A DNA stretch of 64,000 nt. Origin: Acanthosepion esculentum. Taxonomy: Eukaryota > Mollusca > Cephalopoda > Sepiida > Sepiidae. The stretch lies in assembly GCA_964036315.1 (NCBI GenBank), contig OZ038508.1, positions 46,462,629 to 46,526,628 on the forward strand. Reading direction: 5' to 3'. This document shows, one piece after another, positions 10,691-20,430 of this stretch. A program made the translations under genes and the position numbers. Under the pieces are notes generated by a model. That model had not been told where the DNA came from and did not search any database. It worked only from the letters and a program-made list of their open reading frames with translations. Position 1 is the stretch's first letter. Each line of letters opens with the position of its first letter.

Positions 10691-10778
<88 letters not shown>
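10687..10778. repeat. (TA)n(TG)n microsatellite
   Basis: TA 10687-10719, then TG to 10778. Confidence 0.95.
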
Positions 10779-10779
<1 letters not shown>

Positions 10780-11009
10780 TGGACTCCCCCGTCGTTTTCC
10801 TAGAAATTGACAACTAGACTACCCGAACAAATATTTTGATTATAGTGGTGAAGGCTTTGTGAAGCACCAAGCACCCAATTTGAGGAGAATACAGAAACCT
10901 AGTGCCTCGTGTGCCACAAGGTTCCCATGCGACCCTCCACAAGTTTTTTAATTTAGAGTTTTCCTTTTCCTAGACCAGTTGCCATCCCAGGCTAGAGGTT
11001 TGTATGTTG
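10779..11009. other. Unassigned DNA
   Basis: No feature recognised. Confidence 0.4.
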
Positions 11010-11056
11010 GTAAAGTTCGTTCATTAAATTTCCTCGGCACAAAATGCATCGTTCTT

Positions 11057-11107
<51 letters not shown>

Positions 11108-11200
11108 GCGCGCGCACACACACACAGACATATATATATATTGCAGTTGTAACTGCTAAGTTGTCCAAATCATATAACAACTAAATTGCCCAATTGTTAG
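11010..11200 (+). repeat. Interspersed repeat E3 with internal (GA)n, copy 1
   Basis: Left flank GTTCATTAAATTTCCTCGGC and ACAAAATGCATCGTTCTT, then (GA)n, CG/CA and TA tracts (11062-11141), then right flank TTGTAACTGCTAAGTTGTCC. The same left and right flanks bracket a different microsatellite at 11990-12235, so the tract is an internal, fast-changing part of a repeat family. Confidence 0.75.
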
Positions 11201-11697
11201 ATTGTGAGTTGAACCGTTGTATCTTAAATGTTGTTATAAATCTATTAGACTCTCTACTTTGAACAAAAAGAATTTATTAACATCTAAGTTGAAACGATGA
11301 TCCCTTTTGCTGTTGTGACCACTTGATCCATTTTTCCTCACAACTGTCCCCTTTTTTTAAATTATCACCGTTCTCTTGATACATCTTGAATGGATATGAA
11401 GCCAGAGTAGAATGCTTGTAGCATTACTGAAGGCTTGAATGATTTTCCTGTCACTGTTGCTCATATGGGAGAGAATGGGACTGACACAAACGATTTTAAC
11501 CTATGGTCTTTCTAGCTGAATAGTTCAAAGGATGTGTCTGTGATGCTTACAACAAAAGGTATCAAGATGGCTAACCCTCTAATCAGAAAACTTGGAAAAA
11601 AGAAACTCAGTTTAATCGTTTTAGATATTAAACATTTTGTAGGATAGATAATTATCCAACGCTGTTACACGATTCAGATTATTTAGCTGTTACACCC

Positions 11698-11700
<3 letters not shown>
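11201..11700. other. Unassigned DNA
   Basis: No coding or repeat signal recognised. Confidence 0.4.

Positions 11701-11778
<78 letters not shown>
11701..11778. repeat. (TA)n microsatellite
   Basis: About 78 bp of TA directly adjoining the 3' end of an L-A fragment. Confidence 0.95.
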
Positions 11779-11783
<5 letters not shown>

Positions 11784-11870
11784 CTATCAGGGAAGCAAGT
11801 AAGAGGAAGAGAGTTCCACAGATGGGAAGTGCGAGAAATGAAAAAAAATTTTTGTTGATATATTTTAAAA
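11776..11870 (-). pseudogene. L-A LINE, extreme C-terminus
   Basis: Minus strand reads SRTSHLWNSLPLTCFPDSYN, the terminal motif of the L-A reverse transcriptase. Closest relatives in the window are 47082-47220 and the end of 23040-23890. Only about 30 codons remain. Confidence 0.7.
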
Positions 11871-11984
11871 ATATGTATGGCTGTAATTTTGTATAAAAAA
11901 ATGGGCTTTTATACATTAGGGTTGCATTGATTGTATTTTTAAAGTTAATTACGGAGAATCCTCACCATGTTTAAGAAGGATTGT

Positions 11985-12038
11985 TCGTATCTTGGGAAAG
12001 TCGCTCATTAAATTTATTCGACACAAAATGCATCGTTC

Positions 12039-12079
<41 letters not shown>

Positions 12080-12090
12080 ACACACACACG

Positions 12091-12181
<91 letters not shown>

Positions 12182-12235
12182 GCTATAACTGCTAAATTGG
12201 ACAAATCTCATAACAGCTATATAATTCTTCGTCAT
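11985..12235 (+). repeat. Interspersed repeat E3, copy 2, with (AC)n(TA)n
   Basis: Left flank CGCTCATTAAATTTATTCG and ACAAAATGCATCGTTCTTC, then AC 12041-12114 and TA 12113-12179, then GCTATAACTGCTAAATTGGA as right flank. Compare 11010-11200. Confidence 0.8.
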
Positions 12236-12264
12236 TTTTATGTAAAATAACCTGGTGATTTTTT

Positions 12265-12445
12265 GTTGTTGTGGTGAGCCCTATCTGCACATAGCTTGGA
12301 CCCTAACAGTTGCTACCACTCCGTTTGAAAGAGGTCCTGGATCAACAGCATTTAGAAACTGGTTTCCACACTCCTCAAACAAAAATATCCCGATCAGAAG
12401 CCTTGTTGCTGGATGTAGTTTATCGTCATACACAGTACGACATAG
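12265..12445 (-). repeat. VC retroposon copy C (5' part)
   Basis: CACATAGCTTGGACCCTAAC, GTTGCTACCACTCCG, GATCAGAAGCCTTGTTGCTG and GTAGTTTATCGTCATACAC match the 5' half of VC on the minus strand. The internal repeats and tail are absent. Confidence 0.75.
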
Positions 12446-14100
12446 AGTTGATACGCCGCTAAACAATATTATCCAAACAACGCCATAACGGAATGCATTT
12501 ATCATACTACCAGATATCCTTCTTTCGTACCTTTCCAAATTTCATCTTTTAAAATTCGATAAGAATAATAATATTAATGTAGACTTTAAATGAAGCATTT
12601 AAATCTATACACGGAAATACGATTGAATCGATCAAGCTCGCTAACAAATTGATTCTCTTGTGGCCAAATGAACTCGGGAGATCCTAAACGCATATTACAG
12701 ATAATTTTTCTGGGTTTCGTCTTCATCTTCAAATTTTAATAAAAATGTCCCCAAGGAAATATGTCTAATAGTTTCCTTAGTTTAGCTTATAATATTTCAT
12801 ACTTAATCTATATCACTGTTTAAATCCCTGGTGATCTTCTTGGCTAACGATCTGCATTAAGCTTCTTCGAGACTATCATTAAATAAATGGTAAACGAATC
12901 CTTTAAGAAGCATGTTGTTTATTGTCAAATGGTAATATTCTATCATGTTCTTTCATCTCTTCACTAATTACATTCCTACATAAATACAGCACGTTTTCAC
13001 TCCATCATTAAATACCTGTTTTATGAAATACTCAAAATGTTATTCGATAATTAAATTCATTATACTAAGTTTAAGAATGATGATATTTTAGCATACCGCT
13101 ACTACTTTTCTTCAATGTCGATTTTCGTGCAAAAAGTGGATCAAACCTTCATACAATTTTTCTGAAAACCCTCGCTTCTCATTGGACAATAAATATTAAA
13201 ATTATCTCGCTTATCTTCACGTACATTTGTTCTCAATGAGCGAAACAAAACATATCAGGCTCCAGACTGAGTTTTGTAAGGCGCTCCCTGAGTGGTTAAC
13301 AAATATTAAAAAAACAATTTACCTGCTCACCACTACGTCCGAATAGCATCAACCTAGTTTTTGACCTGGCGAAAAAACAATGCTTTCAGGATCCTGTCAC
13401 GTGATAAAAAAACATATAAATTGAATGTACGAGCGAACCCAGGCAGTGAGAATTTACGACGACTAGCATTTGCTAAACGAGTTCACGACGCTTGTACCTT
13501 TACTGCAGCGAAGGACAAAGTCAGAATCTCAAATTCTTTAACATGAAATAACTTCACTGTAACTCAAGCTAAATTTTCAACTCACTCACCAACTTCTTCT
13601 GCAACTTACTAAAAACTATTCAATCACGCTATTGAATCTTCTTACGAAACTTAAATTACAAACATTACGAACAATACATTCCACTACGAGCAACGAAAAC
13701 AAATTGAACATTACGGAACATTCACTTCTCCAACTTCTTTAAAGCTAAAAGTTTATCAACATATTTTCAGCTTTACAGGACTTTCTAAACTCTCTTTCAG
13801 TGAACATTTTGAGCGACAAGTTAATTCAACTTTTTGTGAGCTCAGGTAAAAAAATAATCAGTAGTAAAATCTTTAACCAGTCAAAGGGAAGTAAGTCGTA
13901 TTAATAATTCATGTAAAAATTTGTTGTCGATTATATAAATGTTGTACCTATTATGAAAGGTTATTTTCTTGTGTTTTTTCTCTTGTTTGCTTTTTGTTTG
14001 CTTAAACATTCGTAAAGTAAAAAATGTGCGGGTTGATATACGCTGTCAATACCGCTACAATATTCTCATTCCTTCGTTTTATCTGATTGTTAAAAGTTAG
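12446..14100. other. Unassigned AT-rich DNA
   Basis: The longest stretch in the left half with no recognised repeat. Open frames are short and without motifs. It could be ordinary intergenic or intronic sequence. Confidence 0.45.
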
Positions 14101-14109
14101 TTAGCGCGT

Positions 14110-14602
14110 ACGTTCATTGATGACATTACTACGGCATGCAGCAGTAAACGACATCATCAGAAGAGGTTTGGATGCAGCTGGTTTCCCTTCCCAAATCCAA
14201 CCCGTGGGCCTCGACCGTGGTGATGGAAAGCGGCCGGATGGCATTACCATTTTCCCTTTTAAAATGGCGAAGTCGTTGATTTGGGATGCGACCTGTGCAG
14301 ATACATTTTCGGCCGGTAATGTGATCAGGTCCGCTGTTGAGCCAGGGTCCGTCGCCCGGGAAGCAGAGATATATGAAAAATCGTTAAATATTCTTCTCTT
14401 GCTGATATTTTTTTACTCCTGTGGCGGGGGAGACTTCTAGGGTTATTGGCCCTCGTTCGATGGCGTTCCTTCGTAGGTTTGGCGAGATTGCGTCTCGATT
14501 AAGGGACCATCCTCGCGAAATGGAGTGGCTCTTGCAGCGTGTCTCACTGGCGATAGTTCGGGGTAATGCTTTCTCCATCATTACGGCTGGCAGCGGATAG
14601 AA
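14110..14602 (+). pseudogene. LINE C-terminus with PD-(D/E)xK-like domain (L-D)
   Basis: Frame 1 (14117-14400) reads [18 protein letters not shown], then [34 protein letters not shown] and [17 protein letters not shown] one-base shift near 14405 continues as [38 protein letters not shown] and a stop at 14600. RPDG followed by WDATCADTF has the shape of the restriction-like endonuclease active site found at the C-terminus of several LINE families. The segment is much GC-richer than its surroundings and nearly intact, with one frameshift, so it is young. It has no upstream RT, hence 5'-truncated. The family name is not certain. Confidence 0.75.
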
Positions 14603-14639
14603 AAAAATCGTTTATAGTTACTTTGTTCAAACTTTTTTT

Positions 14640-14685
14640 CAATAAATAAGAATCCTTTTTTCTTTGAATTTTCAAAAAAAAAAAT
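14640..14685 (+). promoter_or_regulatory. Polyadenylation signal and A-tail of the L-D element
   Basis: AATAAATAAG about 40 bp beyond the stop codon, followed after about 30 bp by an 11-base A run near 14675. Consistent with the 3' end of a reverse-transcribed transcript. Confidence 0.55.
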
Positions 14686-14959
14686 CTACACTTACAACTG
14701 TCAACCTCCTAAGTTGCCCATAGCAACTGAAAAGTCAAATAAACGTCTTGCTTTTTTGGCTTTAACTTCTGTAATTTTAAATTTAATCACGTGAGCTCTT
14801 TATAATAAATAATCATGATTTTTTAAAATTTTATTTTAGTTATTCCTCAGAAAAATAATCGGCCATTCCGTTCTTACGTCGACAAAAGATGGAAGTTACA
14901 TTTATGTCAGAGACGCCGTTTTCACCGAGAAAAAGATGACATGCATAATAAGACGAAAT

Positions 14960-15490
14960 AAATTATGGCAAGGGAGTCAATAACGCTCTCATGCGTTTAA
15001 CATCTTCTTCAGTGGAGGGGAAAACCTTTTGAATTTCAAATCTTTTCATTTGTACCCTCTTAATTCTTTAAATAATAACGTGCATTCATACTACTAATTC
15101 TTATTGAACTATTTTGCTAAAATTTTTAAGCTCAAAGAAGGAAAGAAAGAAACGGAAGACAGGGGAGGTGATAACGCCCTTATCGTCTGCGTCAGCGAAA
15201 TGGCAACGTGTTGAATTTTTTATAATTGTATTTGTACACGCATATTAATGATTGTTATTGAACTAAATTGTAAGTTCAACGAAAAAAGAAAGAAAGAAAG
15301 AAAGAAAGAAAGGGAAGTTAGCGAACGTGATAAGGCTCCGAAGTATTTAACTTCTGCTTCATTGAAATGATAAATCTTTTGAATTTCAAATATTTTCATT
15401 TTAAACTATCACTTCTTTAAATAACGGTGCGCATTCCTACTACTGATTGTTATGAAACTATTTTGTTAAAGTTGTTAAGCTCAAATATTC
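14960..15490. repeat. Three degenerate tandem copies of a ~180-bp unit
   Basis: Each copy holds GATAACGCCC or GATAAGGCTC-like words, AACCTTTTGAATTTCAAATC, GTGCATTCATACTACTAAT, TTATTGAACTATTTTG and an AAGCTCAA end. The copies begin near 14970, 15165 and 15320 and are separated by GAAA-rich linkers (GAAAG repeats 15285-15315). Copies 1 and 3 are closer to each other than to copy 2. Not coding. Confidence 0.75.
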
Positions 15491-15549
15491 AACGATGCAA
15501 AGGGGAATATCTACGGCTAAGTTATAGTGGAGGAATTCGCAAGGGCGGT

Positions 15550-15625
15550 CTTAAGTCAATAACTTAAGAATTATGATTCATCTGAAAATTGATATAGTAA
15601 AACAGTGACATTTTCATAGGTACTC
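15550..15625 (+). repeat. Interspersed repeat E4, copy 1
   Basis: CAATAACTTAAGAATTATGA followed by TTCATCTGAAAATT is repeated at 27102-27145 in the same orientation. Family unknown. Confidence 0.6.
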
Positions 15626-16190
15626 CTAAAAATTATATTATTTTTCTTTGTTTTTTCTTACATCGTTCTTCCTCTATAAATTATGCTTTTAATGTCCCTC
15701 CTGATATATAATAATTAAAATCGTCAACAGTCTTGGACTTGGTAGATTTACTTTATATCTAACTGTTAATCAATGATCTTTTTCCTCGGAGGACATTCTT
15801 CAGCTACGTCTGTACAGTTTACGATTTCATTGTATCTTCCGGCAACTAATAAATCGTCTTGTAGTCATAGTGTTGTAATATTCAGCGCCTTTGTGTAGCT
15901 TTGAATGGTGACTTAGATATGTTCCTCTTCTTCTCTCATTGGCTCGTACTGCGAATTCATAGTAGCCTGTACTGTCTACTGACATTATTGACGTTCAGTA
16001 CAATATCCTCTTCTTTGTTGTCATTTTCACAACGTAACGTCTGTCGAGCTCTCCAAGCTTCTTCATCTTCTTCAGTTTATTCATCCGGATAACCTTCATA
16101 GTATTTGGAGCTTTACATTTTTGTTTAATCTGCGGGGTTGATTTTTCTTGTGTCGTCGCATATCCCCACCCCTTGTCTTATGCATATCCC
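15626..16190. other. Unassigned DNA
   Basis: No motif recognised; short open frame 15901-16092 has no similarity I know. Confidence 0.4.
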
Positions 16191-16194
16191 ATCT

Positions 16195-16345
16195 CTGCTA
16201 ATAATAGGTTCAATTCGAAATCCAACGATATCCCATATCGACTGAAACCTGAAGAAGGCCGAAGTGTACAACGGTAGAAATGCTGTGTTCTAAACAACAA
16301 AGATGAGGATATTAGCGCAACTGTACTATTCAGCTATTTTCAATC
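16195..16345 (+). repeat. SINE-2 copy
   Basis: GGTTCAATTCGAAATCCAAC (B-box-like), then CCTGAAGAAGGCCGAAGTGT, ACAACGGTAGAAATGCTGTG and AACAACAAAGATGAGGATAT. The same series is at 16370-16570 and 31820-32000. Confidence 0.7.
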
Positions 16346-16369
16346 TTGTTCCTACTAAGTCTGGGTCTA

Positions 16370-16570
16370 TGCTATGCCACCCGAACCAAAGTTTGAACTC
16401 ATAATCCATATCCCAACAAATTTACGATCGAAAGATTTAATCATCTAGGCTACTGTCCCGTTGAAGAAGGCCGGAGTGCAGAACGTCCGAAACACTGTGA
16501 TAGTAACAACAAAGATAAAGATATACATGTGATTTTGTTATTCAGCGGTAGTTAGTCCTCTTATCGCTGA
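16370..16570 (+). repeat. SINE-2 copy
   Basis: TTGAAGAAGGCCGGAGTGCA, AACGTCCGAAACACTGTGAT, AACAACAAAGATAAAGATAT and TTGTTATTCAGCGG follow the order of the preceding copy. The head region is decayed. Confidence 0.65.
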
Positions 16571-16695
16571 GTCTTGATCATCTGAAAGTGAAATAAATTC
16601 TAAATTAGGAAAAGCTGTACGACTACTACATCATAACCGAATGTTGAAATTATGAATTTGAATATAAAAGACGCCCACACACATACCGAACGCAT

Positions 16696-16905
16696 ATTTC
16701 GAGATGGTGGCGTAGTAGATATAGGAGTTGGTTATATATGATTTATTGTCATTTAGTGGTCATGAGTTCAATCTGGAGGCACCAATTCGGAAGGAAAAAA
16801 CAATAACTGACATTCAAGAGACAAAATATCACAGTAATCAACAGGTATCCGATATCAGCTAATCAGTAGACACCTGATGATGACCAAAGGTTAAGTTGTT
16901 TGACT
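16696..16905 (+). repeat. SINE-1 copy (tRNA-derived head), 3' end cut by VC
   Basis: Head with GATGGTGGCGTAGTAGATAT (A box region), TTAGTGGTCATGAGTTCAAT (B box region), body AATATCACAGTAATCAACAG and CACCTGATGATGACC. The normal tail (GAAACATTGTGTC...) is missing because VC copy D begins at about 16906. Confidence 0.8.
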
Positions 16906-17175
16906 TATTTTTTATCAACACCAATGGGTTATTTAATGCCGACAATTCTTTAGGATAGGTTCGCATGAATAGAATATACATTTTTTTTTAAATGTATTGT
17001 TGGTAATATTTTTTTCAAAAAATATATTGCTGGGGATTATTTCTTTCAAAAATGTATTGCTTGTAATATATTTAAATTTTTTTCAAAAATGTATTGCTGG
17101 TAATATTCTTTAAAAAATGCATTGCGATTATTTTTACTATAAAAATCTATTTTTATACATTCATAGTGTTTAGAT
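16906..17175 (-). repeat. VC retroposon copy D (3' end and internal repeats)
   Basis: TTTATCAACACCAATGGGTT, ATTTAATGCCGACA, then five or so ~30-35-bp units of ATGTATTGCTGGTAATATTT type, ending at TCATAGTGTT. The 5' half is absent. It joins SINE-1 on the left and SINE-3 on the right. Confidence 0.75.
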
Positions 17176-17300
17176 GAATCCATTACATTCACCTACGGGC
17201 TAATACATTTGGGAAAGGTATGGATCCTCTTGTACTCCCCCAGCTATGAATAAACAGCAGGACAGACCAAGTTCTATAGCCTTGGACGGCTTGGTCTACT
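17176..17300 (+). repeat. SINE-3 copy
   Basis: CATTACATTCACCTACGGGC, GGGAAAGGTATGGATCCTC, CCCCCAGCTATGAATAAA and AAGTTCTATAGCCTTGG correspond in order to 7640-7760 plus 6925-7015 and to 22840-22990. Confidence 0.65.
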
Positions 17301-18450
17301 TCAACTACCTCTTCCTGATATTAAGTATAAGCCTCTACCTTGTTCGCAGCCTCTCTAAGACCTTATCACTGCTCACACGCTCGGTCCATGATATCATTAG
17401 CATCCTTCTGTAGAAACATATCTGTCGCCTCGAGTCTCTTCTTCCTCTTTGAGGAAATCGTCCAACATTCGCTGCCATAACCAAGGACAGATGTTACGTA
17501 ACAGCTTAGTATTCTTTTCTTTGTTACCAAAGATATCCTCCTGTCTCGCAGGACTCTGCCCAGCTTTTGGAATGTGTCCTTGGCCATCCAAATACGCCTA
17601 CGGATCTCAGTGTCGCATTTAACGTCCTCCGTCAAGACGCTTCCCGGGTATTTAAACTTCCGCGTCTGCTTGATTCTAATGTTCCCGACCTCCAAATTGC
17701 ATTTCGCGCTTGCTGGCGATCATGCTCTCCGTTTTATTGTAGTTTATGTTTAATCCCTTCTGCTCACTCTCCTTCGCTACCTTCTGTAGGAGATTTTGTA
17801 ATTTCTTTTCCGTGTCTGCTATCAGTACGGTCTCATCTGCGTATCTTATGCTGTTATGATCGTGTCCGCCAATGCTAAACCCCGGTAGGGTTTAGAATTC
17901 TCTCAGAATTGCCTCGCTGTATAGGTTGAACAGGTCTGTTAAGAGGACACATCCTTGCCTTACGCTCCTTTCTATGTTTGTACATTCACTGAACTCGATT
18001 CCTATGCGCGTGCAAGCTGTTTGCTGCCAGTATACGCTGTTGATTATTCTTATATCTTTCCCAAATATATCGAGGTGGCTGAGCAGTTCCATCAGATCCT
18101 TGTGGCGTACTTTGTCGAAACCCTTTGCGTAGTCTATGAAATATAGGTACACGTCCTTCTGTATCTGTATCGCTCTTTCTTAGCATGAATATCGCGTTCC
18201 TTGTTCCGGGATCTTTAACGGACCCTCACTGTTCATGTCCTATCTCTGGACTGATTCTGCTGCGCGCTCTTTTTATCAGAATACGGATGATGAATTTCGT
18301 TACGTAGCTCATTAGGTTTATTTTTCAGTGGAGTTCGCATTCGTTTGCGCCTGTTTTCTTATGCATAGCTACGAAGATAAATCTGCTTAGGTCCTCCTGT
18401 ATATCTCCGCTGTTCTCCGCTATGGATATGCATGTGTTATTTTCATCTCG
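17301..18450 (-). pseudogene. L-B LINE reverse transcriptase, best-preserved copy
   Basis: Minus strand from about 18420: ANECELH then YVTKFIIRILIKRARS, NAIFMLRK, YLYFIDYAKGFDKVRHKDL (RT motif with FxDYxKAFDxV), IERSVRQGCVLLTDLFNLY (RQGCVLSP motif), AEAILREF, then in other frames the IRYADETVLIADTEKKLQ region (about 17810-17850), GNIRIKQTRKFKYPGSVL and VLGYGSECWTISSKRKKRL (17366-17695). Fingers, palm and thumb can be followed in order, with about six frame changes or stops. The endonuclease is missing. RNA-templated DNA synthesis is the ancestral role; this copy cannot make it. Confidence 0.85.
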
Positions 18451-18474
18451 TGGTTATGTGTTTAATATAATATT

Positions 18475-18617
18475 GGAGCACCATTTCAGCAGGAACAAAC
18501 AATAGCAGTTATCTCAAGGATAAACTATAACAACAAATGATAGTGATAAAAGGGTACTTGCGGCTATAATAACATCCATATAAACCAAGATGAGAACAAT
18601 AATTCGAAATAGTACAA
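18475..18617 (+). repeat. SINE-1 3' part, target of VC copy E
   Basis: Body and tail words ACCATTTCAGCAGGAACAA, GGCTATAATAACATCCATAT, AACCAAGATGAGAACAATAA and TTCGAAATAGTACAA. The last 11 bases, AAATAGTACAA (18607-18617), are repeated at 19589-19599 after the VC insertion. Confidence 0.75.
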
Positions 18618-18689
18618 TTGTTTGTTTGTTTGGGGTTTATGGCATATCAACCACTATGGGTTATTTAATGCCAGATCTAGTATTTACTA

Positions 18690-19172
18690 GATATATCAAA
18701 AACGTATAGTTGGCAACATCATTGTTTCAAAAACGTATAGTTGGCAACTGTTTCAAAAACGTATAGCTGGAAACTGTTTCAAAAACGTATAGCTGGCAAC
18801 ATCATTGTTTCAAAAACATATAGCTGGAAACATCATTGTTTCAAAAACGTATAGCTGGCAACTGTTTCAAAAACGTATAGCCGGCAACATCATTGTTTCA
18901 AAAAAATGTATCCCTGGCAACATCATCGTTTCAAAAATGTATAGTTGGCACCATCATTGTTTCAAAAACGTATAGCTGGAAACATCATTATTTAAAAAAA
19001 ATGTATCCCTGGCAACATCATTGTTTCAAAACGTATAGCTGGCAACTGTTTCAAAAACGTATAGCTGGCAATATCATTGTTTCAAAAACGTATGGCTGGC
19101 AACATCATTGTTTAAAAACGTATAGCTGGCAACATCATCGTTTCAAAAACGTATAGCTGGCAACATCATTGT
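18690..19172. repeat. VNTR block 1 of VC: 31/26-bp units
   Basis: Units read AAAAACGTATAGCTGGCAAC then ATCATTGTTTC (31 bp), or the same lacking ATCAT (26 bp). About sixteen units, with long and short forms interspersed. Older VC copies carry the same slot with TATTGCTGGTAATATTTTT-type units. Confidence 0.9.
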
Positions 19173-19321
19173 TTCCCATCACATTTTAGGGGTAAGGTGT
19201 TAGTATATTTAGTGTAGGGTTTGGGAGGGAAAGTTAATTGTAAGTTGTAGTTGTTTTGGGATGGGTTAGATGTGATGGGGCATGACATGACCAGCCGATT
19301 GATCAGATCGACGGCCTTTTG

Positions 19322-19412
19322 GTTGGACGTAGTTTATCGTCATACCCAGGACGCGGATGTAGTTTATCGTCATACCCAGGACGCGGATGTAGTTTATCGT
19401 CATACCCAGGAA
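19322..19412. repeat. VNTR block 2 of VC: 30-bp units
   Basis: Three near-identical direct copies of GTAGTTTATCGTCATACCCA plus GGACGCGGAT. The same unit is present in two or three copies at 26105-26200 and 48835-48905 and about twice at 8960-9000. Confidence 0.95.
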
Positions 19413-19749
19413 GCGAACACACCTTGGGATTTCACTATTTTCCCATAGCTGGGACCCTAACAGGTGCTACCACCCCGGGTCAGGGTGGACCTGGGAACAT
19501 CAGCAATTAAGAGGTGGTTGCACGCTCCTCAAAACCTCTTGATCAGAGGCCTTGCTGTTGGATGTAGTTTATCGTCTTACCCAGGACTAAATAGTACAAC
19601 TATATTGATAATTACTATGATAATATAGTATAATTACTCATTACAGCAATTGCATAAATACTAAATTATGAAAAGCGGCACGAACCTGCCATTACAGCAA
19701 AATATCAGATTCATCAGATAATGATTACAATGCGCCAAAAATAGACCCC

Positions 19750-20055
19750 ATGTCTTTCGAGATGGTGTAGTGGATATAGGAATTGGTTATACAAGTGTTA
19801 TTGTCACCTAATTAGCAAGAGTTCAATCCTTGTAGCCTCGGTTCAGCAGCAACGGACGATAGCTACTATAACAGGTACAGAATATCACAATAATCAAAGA
19901 ATATCCTATTTTAGTCAAAAAATGGTATCCTGATGATGACCGGAGTGTACTTGTTCGAAACATTGTGTCTATAATAACATCTATATTAACGAAGATGAGA
20001 ACAACAGTTCGAAATAATACAAGAATATTTACAATTATTCATCTCAGAAATTAAT
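19750..20055 (+). repeat. SINE-1, nearly complete
   Basis: Head TCGAGATGGTGTAGTGGATA (A box), AGCAAGAGTTCAATCCTTG (B box), body AATATCACAATAATCAAAG, then CCTGATGATGACCGGAGTGT, GAAACATTGTGTCTATAAT, AACGAAGATGAGAACAAC and TTCGAAATAATACAAG. About 300 bp. This copy keeps GAAAC-N5-GTC in its tail. Confidence 0.8.
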
Positions 20056-20144
20056 TACTCTATTAAAAAAAAATGTAAATGAAATATTAAATGTAATATG
20101 TCCGTCTGACATTGAATAAAAAAAAGATTCCAAAACAGACGACT

Positions 20145-20430
20145 AATGTCGTTCGCGATGGTGGCGTAGTGGATGTAAGTCGTTTATACGTATGTTATAC
20201 TTTTCTAGTGGTCATTATTTTAATCCTTGGATCTGGTAATAAAGCACCAATTTATCAGAAATATCACAAGGACAAAAATATCACAATAACCAACGGCTAT
20301 CCAATTATGAGCTAATCAATGGACACCCGATGATGACCTTACTCGTCACACGACCGAAACGTTGTGCCTATAATAAAATCTATGTCAAACAAGATGAGGA
20401 CAATCGTTCGAAAGAATACAAGTATACGCT
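20145..20430 (+). repeat. SINE-1, nearly complete
   Basis: GCGATGGTGGCGTAGTGGAT, TCACAATAACCAACGGCTAT, GATGATGACCTTACTCGTCA, CGAAACGTTGTGCCTATAAT and AACAAGATGAGGACAATCG. In tandem with the copy at 19750, about 90 bp apart. Confidence 0.8.

Larger units (their letters stand above)
18618..19588 (-). mobile_element. VC composite retroposon copy E with 11-bp TSD
   Basis: Flanked by direct repeats AAATAGTACAA (18607-18617 and 19589-19599), a target-site duplication of LINE-machinery size. On the minus strand the order is: 5' unique block with CTTAATTGCTGATGTTCCCA and GTTAGGGTCCCAGCTATGGG, a 30-bp tandem block, a second unique segment, a 31/26-bp tandem block, then GTTGATATGCCATAAACCCC and an (AAAC)n tail at 18618-18635. 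No open frame. The structure recalls primate SVA elements (SINE-VNTR-Alu) in layout only. Possibly two nested copies, because the 5' block and the 30-bp units occur twice. Confidence 0.85.

Noticed and set aside
10481..10813. Frames rich in HTHT, IYIY and CVCV (also at 12.0, 30.4, 41.8, 42.5, 50.5 kb)
   Set aside because: Translations of dinucleotide microsatellites.
16248..16302. Active hammerhead in SINE-2 tails
   Set aside because: Extra base before stem II, no stem I, and the GTC triplet is lost in this copy. Reported only as a resemblance.
18690..19172. CRISPR-like regular repeats
   Set aside because: Units are contiguous with no unique spacers, and the DNA is animal. It is a VNTR inside a retroposon.
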